From: Arundinibacter roseus
GTDB lineage: Bacteria; Bacteroidota; Bacteroidia; Cytophagales; Spirosomataceae
Length of the DNA stretch: 64,000 nt
Assembly: GCF_004348825.1 (NCBI RefSeq)
Contig: NZ_SMJU01000005.1
Location: 283,747-347,746 of the forward strand
Reading direction: 5' to 3'
The notes below the pieces were generated by a model. The model saw only the letters and a program-made list of their open reading frames with translations. It was not told the origin of the DNA and searched no databases. A program made the position numbers and the translations under genes. This document shows, in pieces, positions 53,524 to 63,117 of this stretch (its first letter is position 1; each line of letters opens with the position of its first letter).

Positions 53524-53967
53524 TTATGTTCTTAGTCGCTTAAAAAAAATCTTCAAAAGCGATTCTGATTCCTCGGCCAGTACACCCGCTGAAAGTCGGG
53601 TCTTTGGGTGTAAGATCGCGGGAGAAATCTGAGAAAAACCTCGTTTGGTATCCCGGGCTGCAAAAACAACGCGTCCTATCTGTGCCCAAAAAAGCGCGCC
53701 AGCACACATGACACAGGGTTCGAGCGTCACGTACAGCGTACAATTGTTGAGGTATTTGGCTCCCAGATAGTTGGATGCCGCTGTAAGTGCCAGAATTTCG
53801 GCATGAGCTGTCACATCCTGACCACGTTCAGTCTGATTGTATCCTTTTCCAATAATTTTATCCTGACAAACCACCACCGCACCTACGGGTATTTCGCCTT
53901 CTTCCATAGCTTGTTGAGCCAGTTGCAGGGCTTTTTGCATAAAATACACATCTGTATTCGGGCTCAT
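53524..53967 (-). CDS. tadA: Nucleoside deaminase, TadA-like (tRNA adenosine-34 deaminase)
   Basis: 147-residue cytidine-deaminase-fold enzyme with the zinc/proton-shuttle motif HAEILAL and the zinc cysteines in [25 protein letters not shown]. The best family fit is TadA, which makes inosine at the wobble base of tRNA-Arg. Guanine-deaminase-like members share these motifs, so the assignment is likely but not certain. It lies 66 nt upstream of sodA on the same strand. Confidence 0.85.
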   Translation of the reverse strand: MSPNTDVYFMQKALQLAQQAMEEGEIPVGAVVVCQDKIIGKGYNQTERGQDVTAHAEILALTAASNYLGAKYLNNCTLYVTLEPCVMCAGALFWAQIGRVVFAARDTKRGFSQISPAILHPKTRLSAGVLAEESESLLKIFFKRLRT

Positions 53968-53982
53968 GAGTAGGGGTTTTGT

Positions 53983-54017
53983 AGCAAAAAGCGGGAGAGC
54001 CTGAGGCCTCCCGCTTT
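53983..54017 (-). terminator. Terminator of the 1440-residue repeat protein gene
   Basis: The arms AAAGCGGGAG/CTCCCGCTTT (53988-53997, 54008-54017) are perfect and extend inward by GCC/GGC past a bulged A. On the minus strand a T-run (TTTTTGC) follows. Confidence 0.88.
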
Positions 54018-54042
54018 GGAAGTAGTCGATAATTGATAGTGT

Positions 54043-57000
54043 TTAATCCTGTTTCAAAATTCTTTTTACGGCACGTTTCCCACCATTTTCCACACTCAGG
54101 AAATAAACTCCGGCGGGTTGATCCGTAAAATCAACTTCGGTACGGGTTGCCCGTACTATTTTTGAAAGGATCGAACGGCCATTCATGTCGGTTACCTGAA
54201 TCGTGGACTCATCGCCTGTTCTTGTGGAATTTATTTCTACTACACAAATTGTCTGCACCGGACTTGGATACGCGTTTAGCCAGGTAGCAGTATAGATAGG
54301 CTCATTGCTCAAAATTGGATCCACCTGAATACGCGCCAACCCGCTTACCTTTCCGTCTCCGCATTGATTGGTTACCGAAGTCAGCGAATAGGTCGTTGTT
54401 ACTGCGGGTTTCACAGGTATAACAAAGGGTGTTACGCTGGTAGTAATAAGTGAATCACGGCCTGAATCATTGAACCGGAACGTCCAGGGACTATCGCCGG
54501 TAAAGGCTACATTTACGGTGGTCGACTCGCCGATCAGGATCGTGTTGTTTCCGCTAAGCGTTGCGGTTGGCAAAGGCCGAACGGTTACGTTGACAGGGCT
54601 GATACTTCCCGGAATCAAAAACTGTGCACTTTGACCAACTACCCGCACAAAGTAATTTCCACCCAGTGTCGTATCGGGTACCGTTGCTACAACTTCATTG
54701 CCCGTTCTGACGCTGGGGATAGTTTTAAATCCAGAAGTTTCTTCGGTTAACGAAATTTGTACATTAAATCTATTGTCAGCTACAAAATCGCCTGACGCCT
54801 GGAACGGAATGGTAAACGATTTGCCTGCGCACAGGCTGGCAATTGTTGGGTTTCCGGTACTGATTGTAGGAATCCGTACGGTTACGATAGCGCTACCATT
54901 GGGAATACCTTTGCCGCAAACATTCTCCACCTCAGTTACCACGTAAGTTGTCGTTACCGAAGGACTTACCGTAATCCGAAGTGGATTTTGGGTTTCGCCT
55001 TTTCCGGTCAAGCCATTGGAAAGCACATAGTCCCAAGGGCCATCGCCGGTAAAGGTAACGGTAATCTGTGCGGATTGCCCAAGGCTAATTGAGTTGTCGC
55101 CGGTAATGGTTGCAGAAGGTAATGGTTTAATACGTACATCAATTTTCTCTTTTGGACTTTCGCAGCCATTGCCACCCGTTTGGGTAACGTAGAAAGCAAA
55201 ATTCCCTACATTCGCAGTAAAGGGTGTAAATGGATTTGTTTGAAATTCAGAAGCAGCAGCTTCACGATACCACTTCAAACTGGCTCCCTGTGCCGAAAGC
55301 GGAGTTGCGGTGGTATTCTGGCAATATTCTACAGGAGTGACCACCGCCGGTTTGGGAGTAGTATTGATTCGAATCAGGATTTGGGTCCGATCGCCTTCGC
55401 AACCTTCCAGGCTTTGACTTACAAAAAAGGCCGTTTCGCCACCATCTGCCGTACTTGGCGTTGGAGCATTGCCTGAGGGAGAACCTCCTGAGGCATTGGT
55501 TCCGTACCAGTTCAGAATACCATTGGTTTCGGGAGTGGCCGTAAGTTGCCGGGATTGATCAAACTGGCAATACTCAATCAGTGAGCTCACGACCGGCAAA
55601 ACGGGCAGACGCTTGACCCGCACTTTCATTTCAGCGCGACTTCCTTCACAGCTTTTGTCGGTTACCTGACTTACATAAAATGTGGTTTCTTTTGCTTCTT
55701 TCAGGTTTATGGAAGGAGCTGAGTTTTCGCCTGCGCCACCGGTAGAGGCAGTATACCATTTCAGATTAGTACCATTTGCTGAAAACGTAAAACTCTTGTC
55801 CTGTCTTTCCTGACAAAACTCCTGAAACGAAATCACTGAGGGTAAACCAGGAAGCGGATTGATGGTCACATTAATTCTCGCACGGGGTCCTTCACAAGCC
55901 AGGCTGCCAGTACCTACGGGATATGTAGTTGTTTGACTCACATAGTAGGCAGTTGTTGTGACAGACACAGTTGAAGGAGTTGGCGCGGTAGTAGTCACTC
56001 CGGTTGTACCTGTGGGGGTTGTATACCATTTCAGGGCAGTTCCTGTGGCTGATAGGGGACTTGCCGTTGCTTTTTCGCAGTATTCTACCAATGCAGTAAC
56101 AGTGGGAGCCGTAGGATTAGCTTTTGTTTCAAAAGCAATGGAAGCTCTTGGACTTTCACAATTATTGACCGTTTGACTTACATAAAATGTTGCTGTACCA
56201 GCGGTGGCTGTGGAAGGTATCGGTGCGGTAGCATTGCTTGTTCCGCCCGTTGCTGCTGTATACCACTTTAAGGTGCCCGTTACCCCGCTTACCTGCCCAA
56301 GCAGGGATGTTGAAGTACCAAGCTGACAAATAGGCGCAGGGGCAGTTGTGACAGGAACTGCCGGGATGGCCTTTACCAAAACATCTACCCGGGCCCGGTC
56401 ACTTTCACAGCCATTGAGTGTTTGTGTTACAAAGTAGGGAGTTGATCCAACGGCGGTGGTTGGAGGTATGGGAGCAGTTGCCGCCCCTACTCCACCCGCA
56501 GAGCTTGTATACCATTTTAGCGATGTGCCATTGGCCAACAAAGCTACGGCTGACTCGCCAAGGCAATACTCAACCAGAGCATTTACGGTCGGAGAATTGG
56601 TTCTGTAAACAGTAACGACAATAGACGCCTTTGGGCTTTCACAAGAGTTAGCTGTCTGACTTACCTGAAAAGTTGTAGAGCCTGCCGCAGCCGTGCTGGG
56701 GGTTGGTGCAGCGCCTAATGCTCCACCAGCTGCCGTATACCATTTTAAACCTGTCCCGGTAGCCGTAAGTGCCGTAGCGACTTCTCCAAAGCAATAAGTT
56801 ACGGGAGAAGTAACAGCTGGTGCATTGGGTGTATCTCGGATGGTTACAGATAGCTGAGTTCGGGGACTTTCGCATCCGTTTACGGTTTGAGAAACATAGA
56901 AGAAACTAGTACCTACCGTGGCTGTACTGGGTGTGGGTGCGGTGCCTGAACCTGAACCACCGGAAGCGGCCGCATACCAGGTTAGATTGGCGCCTGTAGC

Positions 57001-58365
57001 TGTAAGCGGGCCGGTCGAGCTGCCTTCGCAAACACTTACCGGGCTAACGGTAGGTGCAGCTGGAATGGCTTTTACCGTAACCACTATTTGGGCTCTACCA
57101 CTTTCGCAACCATCTATGGTTTGGCTTACGTAAAAATTAAATGTTCCTGGGGAGCCAGTTGAGGGGGTAGGTGCACCTGCCAAGGGAGATCCACCAGAGT
57201 TGCTGCTATACCACTTCAATGCCGTGCCGGTGGCGGTCAACGTTGGGGCTGACTCGCCAACGCAATACGAAAGCGCTGAGTTGACAGTTGGCAAAGGTGT
57301 TTGTGTTATTGTCACTGTAATTGTGGCTTTATCGCTTTCACAACCGCCTACGGTTTGTGTTACTTTATAGCTGGAATTAGCCGTATTTCCGGGAACAGGT
57401 GCAGAGCCAAGGGGTGTATCATTGGAAGTATACCACTTCAATGCACTTCCTGTAGCGGTGAGCGTTGAAATTGTTGCCCCAAAACAAGCGGTAACATTTG
57501 CCACAGCGGGGGGAGCTGGCTTAGCTTTTACCGTAACCGTAATTGTGCTCTTCGGGCTTTCACAGCCATTAATTGTTTGAGAAACGCTGTAACTGGAAGA
57601 AGTAGTATTACTGGGAGTAGGTGCACCTCCCAATAGTGTATTGGAAGAATCGTACCACTTCAAACTATTTCCCGTAGCGGTTAAAGCTGATACTCCACTA
57701 CCGGCACAAATTTCGAGCGGAGTACTTACAATAGGTGCGGCCGGAATGGCAAAAACCTCAATGGAGATCGGAACGCGTGCACTTTCACATCCGCCGGTGG
57801 TTATTTGTGAAACGCTGAAATTCTGAGTACCAGTACTAGCGGTAGATATCGTGGGCGGGCCGGCAATTGCTCCTCCACCCGCATTGTACCATTGCAGCGT
57901 ATTACCTCCCGAAGCCGTGGCGGTAAGAGGTGTAGCAGGAGCATCTTTACAGTAGGAAAAACTTGTAACAGGCACCACCGGAGCCGCGGGTGTTTGTTGA
58001 ATAGAAAGTACCGTGCCACTCGTGGAACCAATCACCTGAGGGCTGCTTGATACTACGCGCACCCGGTAGGCATTACCATTCGCTACATCACTGGGAATTG
58101 TTACTATAATTGGACTTGCTGCACCCGAAGGTGCAAGCGTGCGCGGGGAGGCAAAACTCCCGGCTGCATTGGAAAGTTGAACGCTAAATGTATTGCCCGC
58201 TCCAAAGACCCCGGTAGTAGAAAAAGGGACAGAAAGGGAAGTTCCGCCGCAAATTTCGGAAACGGCTAAGGCGCTTGTGGTTATTGTTTGAGCCTTTGAC
58301 TCACTTACCCATCCCAACACGATCAATCCAACTACCAGCCAGTGAGTAAAATATCTACGTTGCAT
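54043..58365 (-). CDS. Giant secreted repeat protein with 12 Ig-like repeats and T9SS sorting domain
   Basis: 1440 residues: signal peptide (to about SKAQT), an N-terminal beta domain, twelve repeats of about 75-88 residues with the pattern YC.GE.A..LTATGT.LKWYT ... PTPSTA.G...FYVSQT.NGCES.RA.I.VTVK, two further beta domains (TATLSGNNTILIGES-type segments appear twice), and a T9SS type A sorting domain (AYPSPVQTICVVEIN ... AVKRILKQD). Each repeat has paired cysteines. The build suggests an adhesin or surface stalk secreted through the type IX system. No enzymatic domain is seen. The next upstream gene on the same strand is the GH3 fusion. Confidence 0.88.
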   Translation of the reverse strand: MQRRYFTHWLVVGLIVLGWVSESKAQTITTSALAVSEICGGTSLSVPFSTTGVFGAGNTFSVQLSNAAGSFASPRTLAPSGAASPIIVTIPSDVANGNAYRVRVVSSSPQVIGSTSGTVLSIQQTPAAPVVPVTSFSYCKDAPATPLTATASGGNTLQWYNAGGGAIAGPPTISTASTGTQNFSVSQITTGGCESARVPISIEVFAIPAAPIVSTPLEICAGSGVSALTATGNSLKWYDSSNTLLGGAPTPSNTTSSSYSVSQTINGCESPKSTITVTVKAKPAPPAVANVTACFGATISTLTATGSALKWYTSNDTPLGSAPVPGNTANSSYKVTQTVGGCESDKATITVTITQTPLPTVNSALSYCVGESAPTLTATGTALKWYSSNSGGSPLAGAPTPSTGSPGTFNFYVSQTIDGCESGRAQIVVTVKAIPAAPTVSPVSVCEGSSTGPLTATGANLTWYAAASGGSGSGTAPTPSTATVGTSFFYVSQTVNGCESPRTQLSVTIRDTPNAPAVTSPVTYCFGEVATALTATGTGLKWYTAAGGALGAAPTPSTAAAGSTTFQVSQTANSCESPKASIVVTVYRTNSPTVNALVEYCLGESAVALLANGTSLKWYTSSAGGVGAATAPIPPTTAVGSTPYFVTQTLNGCESDRARVDVLVKAIPAVPVTTAPAPICQLGTSTSLLGQVSGVTGTLKWYTAATGGTSNATAPIPSTATAGTATFYVSQTVNNCESPRASIAFETKANPTAPTVTALVEYCEKATASPLSATGTALKWYTTPTGTTGVTTTAPTPSTVSVTTTAYYVSQTTTYPVGTGSLACEGPRARINVTINPLPGLPSVISFQEFCQERQDKSFTFSANGTNLKWYTASTGGAGENSAPSINLKEAKETTFYVSQVTDKSCEGSRAEMKVRVKRLPVLPVVSSLIEYCQFDQSRQLTATPETNGILNWYGTNASGGSPSGNAPTPSTADGGETAFFVSQSLEGCEGDRTQILIRINTTPKPAVVTPVEYCQNTTATPLSAQGASLKWYREAAASEFQTNPFTPFTANVGNFAFYVTQTGGNGCESPKEKIDVRIKPLPSATITGDNSISLGQSAQITVTFTGDGPWDYVLSNGLTGKGETQNPLRITVSPSVTTTYVVTEVENVCGKGIPNGSAIVTVRIPTISTGNPTIASLCAGKSFTIPFQASGDFVADNRFNVQISLTEETSGFKTIPSVRTGNEVVATVPDTTLGGNYFVRVVGQSAQFLIPGSISPVNVTVRPLPTATLSGNNTILIGESTTVNVAFTGDSPWTFRFNDSGRDSLITTSVTPFVIPVKPAVTTTYSLTSVTNQCGDGKVSGLARIQVDPILSNEPIYTATWLNAYPSPVQTICVVEINSTRTGDESTIQVTDMNGRSILSKIVRATRTEVDFTDQPAGVYFLSVENGGKRAVKRILKQD

Positions 58366-58467
58366 ACAGTCTATTTTATGGAGTTACAATTCTGAACTAA
58401 GCTTTTAATTTGGGGTTAAAGTTAGCTATAATTTTCAAAACTGAGACATCCATCCGTATTCCTTCCC

Positions 58468-61400
58468 TTAGGAATGAAGCAGCGACTGATAGATAATATC
58501 GTGTAATTTTCGTCGGGTACGATGAGTTGTAATTCCTTTATTCTCCGGGTCCGGATGCACGCGATTCGACAGGAAAACAAAAACCAGATCTTCGTCAGGA
58601 TCAGCCCAGACAATTGCTCCCGTAAATCCGGTATGCCCAAAAGAATTGGCAGAGGCTTTATCAGAAACATAGGAACTAGTACCAGAAGTCAGTACTTTTT
58701 CCCATCCTAAGCCCCGGTGATGCGCTTCATCGTACAGGCGGGAAAATGTAGGTACAGTCGATGGCTGAAAGAATGTTTTTCCACCATATTTTCCTTTCCA
58801 CAAATTCATTTGCATCAGCATAGCCAGATCGGTGGCGGTACCAAACAAACCTGCATGTCCCGATACCCCTCCCATTACAGCGGCCATTTGGTCATGAACC
58901 GTACCTTGAAGCAACTGTCCCCGAAACCGATAATCCTGTTCTGTGGGTGCAATTCGGCTGGAAGGAAAACGTCGCAGTGGATTATACCCCAGAGACGAAA
59001 GGCCCATAGGTTCATAAAATGTTTTCCACACAAAAATGTCCAACGGCTGGGCTGTCAGTCTTTCCACGATTTTCTGAAGCGTCAAAAAGCCTAAATCGCT
59101 ATACACAAAGGTATTTTGCCCCGAACGATCACGACGGTTTGTGAGGGGCGATTCTACAATCCATTTCCAGACCGAATCGCGTAGCATTGGCCTGGCAAAC
59201 AGCTTAGGGGCTACCTGCAGGTAGTAACTACTGTCAGCTTGTGAACTATAATATTCTGGTAAAAGCCCGCCACCTCCGGTCATCGTGCGTGACCATAGTT
59301 TAGGATAAAACGAAACCATTCCTGACCGATGCTGAAGCAACTCTCTGACTGTAATATGCTGTTTGTTAGTCCCTTTCAGTTCGGGCAAATAGAATGATGC
59401 TTTTTGTTCAAGATCAAGTTTCTTTTTATCATAAAGCCACATAACTGCCTGTAAAGTGGCCGAAACTTTCGTTACAGACGCCACGTCGTACAGGGTTTCG
59501 GTTGTAACCCGCTCGGTAGTTCGGTAGGTAAGGTTTCCGAAGCCCTTGGAATAAACTACTTTCCCTTTTCGGGCTACAACTACCTGACAGCCCGGAAAAA
59601 CATGCTGATCAATAGCTTCTGCTACCACATGATCAATGTTTCGGAGCATGTTGGCATTCATCCCCACGCTTTCGGGTGTACCGTAGCTCATACGATCCAC
59701 TACCGACGTTTCGACAAACGTTCCGGGATGATAGCCCGCTACCGACACGGGCAACATTCCTCGGGCCGGAAGCGCACCAAACATAATCTGAGACGCCACT
59801 TGCTGCGTAGTTTCATTATCTTCATTCGCACAAATCAGGGCATCCGTAGGAGGGAAAAACCGGATGCTGTATGGCGTACCAAACAGGCACAGCACCACTT
59901 TTTTCCCTTCCGCTTTGAGCCTCGCCACAAACGCAGCAGTTCCGTTGGAAATGCCATGCCGCCGCTTCGGCGAATTGCTAATGCCATGTACTCCAACCAC
60001 AACCGTTTCGTACGGGGCCAGATGTTGCATCATTTCGGAAATTTCCTGCTCGCCATTTGGTTTATCCTCAAACACAAATTGCTTGACCGGCGCATAGCGG
60101 TTCATCATTTTCTGGAAAGGTGTTCCTACTCCCGCCCCAACCGTAACCGATGCAACATGTACTCCTTCCAGGCTCGCAAATGGCAACAGCGACTTTTCGT
60201 TTTTAATTACCGTTACCGAAGCTTCACTCAATTCACGACTCAATTCACGGCTTTCTTCACCATTAAGATCCTGATATAAGTTTGGTAAAACAATTGGCTG
60301 ATAGGCGTTTAGGCCAGCCCAGTATTTGCCTCTCAATATTTTATGTACTTTTTTATCAATAAACTCTTCGGTAATAACCCCCTGTTCAACAGCCTCTTTA
60401 ATCCGTTGAATTGTTTCGGCAATGCTTTCGGGATATAGCAAAATGTCGTTTCCGGCCAGTAAAGCTTTCAGGTTTACTTCCGAAGCCTTGCCGGTTTTTA
60501 ACACACCCCGCATATTCATGGCATCAGTGAAAATGAGTCCTTTAAAGCCCATTTGATTTTGTAACAGTTGGGTCACCACTTTTTCAGAAAGTGAGGTTGC
60601 CAATTGAGGTGTATTGTCAAGAACAGGTACGTACAAATGCCCCGTCAAAACCCCCATGAGGCTATCGGCGATGAGTCTTTTGTAGGGATACAGGTCAATT
60701 TCCCGAAGTTGATCGGAAGAGTGGCTCACTACCGGTAAGGTATAATGCGAGTCTGCGTCGGTATCGCCATGTCCGGGAAAGTGTTTGGCGGTGGCAATCA
60801 CCCGGTTGCGTTGCAGGCCTTTCATATAGGCCACCGCTTTTTGGGTTACATTGTCGCGATCTTCCCCAAAAGAACGGAACCCAATCACAGGATTATCCGG
60901 ATTGCTGTTAATATCTGATACAGGCGCAAAGTTGATGTGAATGCCCATCCGCCGACAATGCTGCCCAATCAAATCGCCCATACGATAGACCAGCGTTTCA
61001 TCACGAATAGCACCAAGCACCATTTGTTTTGGAAAAGAAATAGTGCTGTCGAGCCGCATGCCCAGTCCCCACTCACCATCTATTCCAATGAACAGCGGCA
61101 CTTTGGCCAGTGCCTGATAGCGATTGGTAAGCACGGCCTGCCGATAAGGCCCGCCCTGAAAGAAGATTAGTCCACCTAGTTTGTAGTCGGTCACAAGGCG
61201 ATCTACAATACGGTAATAAGACTCATCGCGATTGGAAAATGTGGCTACCATAAAAAATTGGCCAATCTTTTCGTCCAGCGTGAGCGTACGTAACGTACTG
61301 TCTGCCCAATCACTTTCGGGCAGTACTTCCAGCGGCAATTGCTTAACAACTGCCTTTGGGCGTTTTTTTACAACCTTTACGGGTTCCTCCGGTTGTTTGG

Positions 61401-61536
61401 TTGGGTAGTAAAACGGCAATGCCTCTTTACCCTTCCAGCCAATAGCAACCACAGATGTGACCACAATGAGGAGTACTATTCCAACTAAAACACGAACTAT
61501 ATATAAACGAGGGCCAAGATCAAACCAATTTTTCAT
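58468..61536 (-). CDS. GH3 (NagZ-like) glycosidase fused to a beta-lactamase-family serine hydrolase
   Basis: 1022 residues. An N-terminal membrane anchor (about 11-32) is followed by a glycoside hydrolase family 3 barrel carrying the NagZ signature KHFPGHG (251-257) with DADSH (260-264) and nucleophile Asp338 in FTDAM. The GH3 C-terminal domain follows, then a serine beta-lactamase/penicillin-binding fold from about 620 with Ser687-x2-Lys690 (SVTK), Tyr812-Ser-Asp (YSD) and HTG (968-970). The first half would release N-acetylglucosamine from muropeptides; the second may be an esterase, peptidase or amidase. Anchored outside the cytoplasm, it suggests wall turnover. The fusion recurs in Cytophagales as far as I recall; the combined role is uncharacterised to my knowledge. 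Confidence 0.88.
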   Translation of the reverse strand: MKNWFDLGPRLYIVRVLVGIVLLIVVTSVVAIGWKGKEALPFYYPTKQPEEPVKVVKKRPKAVVKQLPLEVLPESDWADSTLRTLTLDEKIGQFFMVATFSNRDESYYRIVDRLVTDYKLGGLIFFQGGPYRQAVLTNRYQALAKVPLFIGIDGEWGLGMRLDSTISFPKQMVLGAIRDETLVYRMGDLIGQHCRRMGIHINFAPVSDINSNPDNPVIGFRSFGEDRDNVTQKAVAYMKGLQRNRVIATAKHFPGHGDTDADSHYTLPVVSHSSDQLREIDLYPYKRLIADSLMGVLTGHLYVPVLDNTPQLATSLSEKVVTQLLQNQMGFKGLIFTDAMNMRGVLKTGKASEVNLKALLAGNDILLYPESIAETIQRIKEAVEQGVITEEFIDKKVHKILRGKYWAGLNAYQPIVLPNLYQDLNGEESRELSRELSEASVTVIKNEKSLLPFASLEGVHVASVTVGAGVGTPFQKMMNRYAPVKQFVFEDKPNGEQEISEMMQHLAPYETVVVGVHGISNSPKRRHGISNGTAAFVARLKAEGKKVVLCLFGTPYSIRFFPPTDALICANEDNETTQQVASQIMFGALPARGMLPVSVAGYHPGTFVETSVVDRMSYGTPESVGMNANMLRNIDHVVAEAIDQHVFPGCQVVVARKGKVVYSKGFGNLTYRTTERVTTETLYDVASVTKVSATLQAVMWLYDKKKLDLEQKASFYLPELKGTNKQHITVRELLQHRSGMVSFYPKLWSRTMTGGGGLLPEYYSSQADSSYYLQVAPKLFARPMLRDSVWKWIVESPLTNRRDRSGQNTFVYSDLGFLTLQKIVERLTAQPLDIFVWKTFYEPMGLSSLGYNPLRRFPSSRIAPTEQDYRFRGQLLQGTVHDQMAAVMGGVSGHAGLFGTATDLAMLMQMNLWKGKYGGKTFFQPSTVPTFSRLYDEAHHRGLGWEKVLTSGTSSYVSDKASANSFGHTGFTGAIVWADPDEDLVFVFLSNRVHPDPENKGITTHRTRRKLHDIIYQSLLHS

Positions 61537-61623
61537 ACCTTCTGTTTGCGACTTAAAGAGTGGGCAATCACATTATAGGGGGGGCATCCCGGGAAAGTTT
61601 TTAATATACTAGTATAACGCAAT

Positions 61624-62130
61624 ATGATAAAGAAGTTAGCAATATTTACTTATTTTTTCTTGCAATTATCCTGTTTTTTGACGTCCGCACAGATAAAAAG
61701 TAACTCGTACCGCACGTTGCTCAAAACTTTATATAAAGACGACGTACCGTTAATCAGCTGTGCAGATGCTCATAAAACCCGGGCTGCCCTATTCTTAGAC
61801 ACCCGGGCAAAGGAAGAGTTTAATGTAAGCCATATTCCAAATGCCCGATGGGTTGGTTATGAGGACTTTACGCTGGATCGAGTAAAGGACATGGATAAAA
61901 ATATGCCAGTGATTGTCTATTGTTCCGTTGGCGTCAGGAGCGAAAAAGTAGGCAGGCAATTAATGCAGGCCGGTTTTACGAATGTGCAAAATTTGTACGG
62001 AAGTCTCTTTGAATGGGTCAATCAGGACTATCCGATTGTCGATAGCACCGGGAAGCCAACGAAAAAGGTACATGCCTACTCCCGAAGTTGGGGTGTTTGG
62101 CTGCAAAAAGGAGATAAAGTGTATGAATAA
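61624..62130 (+). CDS. Exported rhodanese-like domain protein
   Basis: 168 residues with a signal peptide (LAIFTYFFLQLSCFLTSAQ) and one rhodanese domain: FLDTRAKEEFNVSHIPNARWVGY, then the active-site loop VYCSVGVRSEKVG with the catalytic Cys, then NLYGSLFEWVNQDYPIVD. Rhodaneses transfer sulfane sulfur; single-domain periplasmic forms have varied and mostly unknown partners. Transcribed alone and divergent from the GH3 gene. Confidence 0.9.
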   Translation: MIKKLAIFTYFFLQLSCFLTSAQIKSNSYRTLLKTLYKDDVPLISCADAHKTRAALFLDTRAKEEFNVSHIPNARWVGYEDFTLDRVKDMDKNMPVIVYCSVGVRSEKVGRQLMQAGFTNVQNLYGSLFEWVNQDYPIVDSTGKPTKKVHAYSRSWGVWLQKGDKVYE

Positions 62131-62132
62131 AC

Positions 62133-62159
62133 GCGGGAAAGTAAGAAAGACTTTCCCGC
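62133..62159 (+). terminator. Hairpin after the rhodanese gene
   Basis: Perfect 10-bp arms GCGGGAAAGT/ACTTTCCCGC (62133-62142, 62150-62159), starting 3 nt after the stop. The following T-run is weak (ATGTTTCT). Confidence 0.65.
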
Positions 62160-62232
62160 ATGTTTCTAGAGTAATTCTGAAAAGTTATTGATAAACTCTT
62201 GGCTTATTAAATTCCAGCGAAGTTATTTTCCT

Positions 62233-63021
62233 TTACAAACTCCCCGTTTTTCCACCATCCACTGGCAGATTGATTCCGCTAATGCTTGCTGCGGCAGGGC
62301 TGCACAAAAAGGCAACCGCCGCCGCCACTTCACGGGCCTCGACAAACCGGCCGGTTGGCATTTCGGATTCCATTTCAGTCGAAAGCTGGTCAACTGTCTT
62401 CCCCTGAGCTTCGGCCCGCATAGTAAGCACGGCATCCAAACGGCCCGTGCGGGTGTAGCCCGGCAGCACGTTGTTTACGGTAATACTCTCTTTGCCCAAT
62501 TCAAGCGAAAGTGTTTTGGCCCAATTGGCCACTGCCGCCCGAATGGTGTTAGACACGCCCAGGCCCACGATGGGTTGTTTCACAGACGTGCTGATAATGT
62601 TGACGATTCGCCCAAAACCCGCTTTTTTCATCGACGGCACCACTGCCTGAACCAGGGTTTGGTTGTTGATGAGGTGCATTTGAAACGTCTTCAAAAATTG
62701 TTCAGCAGCGGCATCTATTAGTGGCCCGCCCGCTGGCCCACCCGTATTGTTGACCAAAATGTGAATATCCGGCACAAGGCGAAGATAATCTTCCAGTGCT
62801 TTTTTGACTCCTTCTACTTCCTCAAAATCAGCTACAATGTATCGATGGATTTGCCCCAATGAAGTATCCAATGTATCCATTACATCTTTTAAAGAGTCTT
62901 CATTTCGGGCCATAAGCGTTACGTTTGCCCCTAAAAGCGCCAGCTCCTCTGCCGAAGCCCGGCCTATCCCCTGCGTACTGCCGCATACAAGGGCTGTTTT
63001 TCCGGTTAAATCAAGATTCAT
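62233..63021 (-). CDS. SDR family protein with altered catalytic residues
   Basis: 262 residues from the ATG at 63021 (MNLDLTGKTALVCGSTQGIG); the longer frame to 63063 is not supported. The NAD(P) motif GSTQGIG and NNTGGP are intact, but the classical Tyr-x3-Lys position reads Ser157 to Arg161 (SNTIR), so the standard proton-relay is missing. This is the pattern of the BKR-like SDR subgroup I know as cd05344, which lacks the catalytic tetrad. It may use other residues or bind without catalysis. The next gene upstream is the Gfo/Idh/MocA oxidoreductase. Confidence 0.88.
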   Translation of the reverse strand: MNLDLTGKTALVCGSTQGIGRASAEELALLGANVTLMARNEDSLKDVMDTLDTSLGQIHRYIVADFEEVEGVKKALEDYLRLVPDIHILVNNTGGPAGGPLIDAAAEQFLKTFQMHLINNQTLVQAVVPSMKKAGFGRIVNIISTSVKQPIVGLGVSNTIRAAVANWAKTLSLELGKESITVNNVLPGYTRTGRLDAVLTMRAEAQGKTVDQLSTEMESEMPTGRFVEAREVAAAVAFLCSPAAASISGINLPVDGGKTGSL

Positions 63022-63054
63022 CTGATGATACGTTTGAATTAATTTTAGTTGAAA

Positions 63055-63092
63055 CAAAAACACCGTTGCAGACCGGATGGTGCAACGGTGGT
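63055..63092 (-). terminator. Terminator of the Gfo/Idh/MocA gene
   Basis: Perfect 10-bp arms CACCGTTGCA/TGCAACGGTG (63061-63070, 63081-63090). On the minus strand a T-run (TTTTTGTTT) follows. Confidence 0.85.
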
Positions 63093-63117
63093 GATTTTTT
63101 ATTGATAAAAAGAAAAC

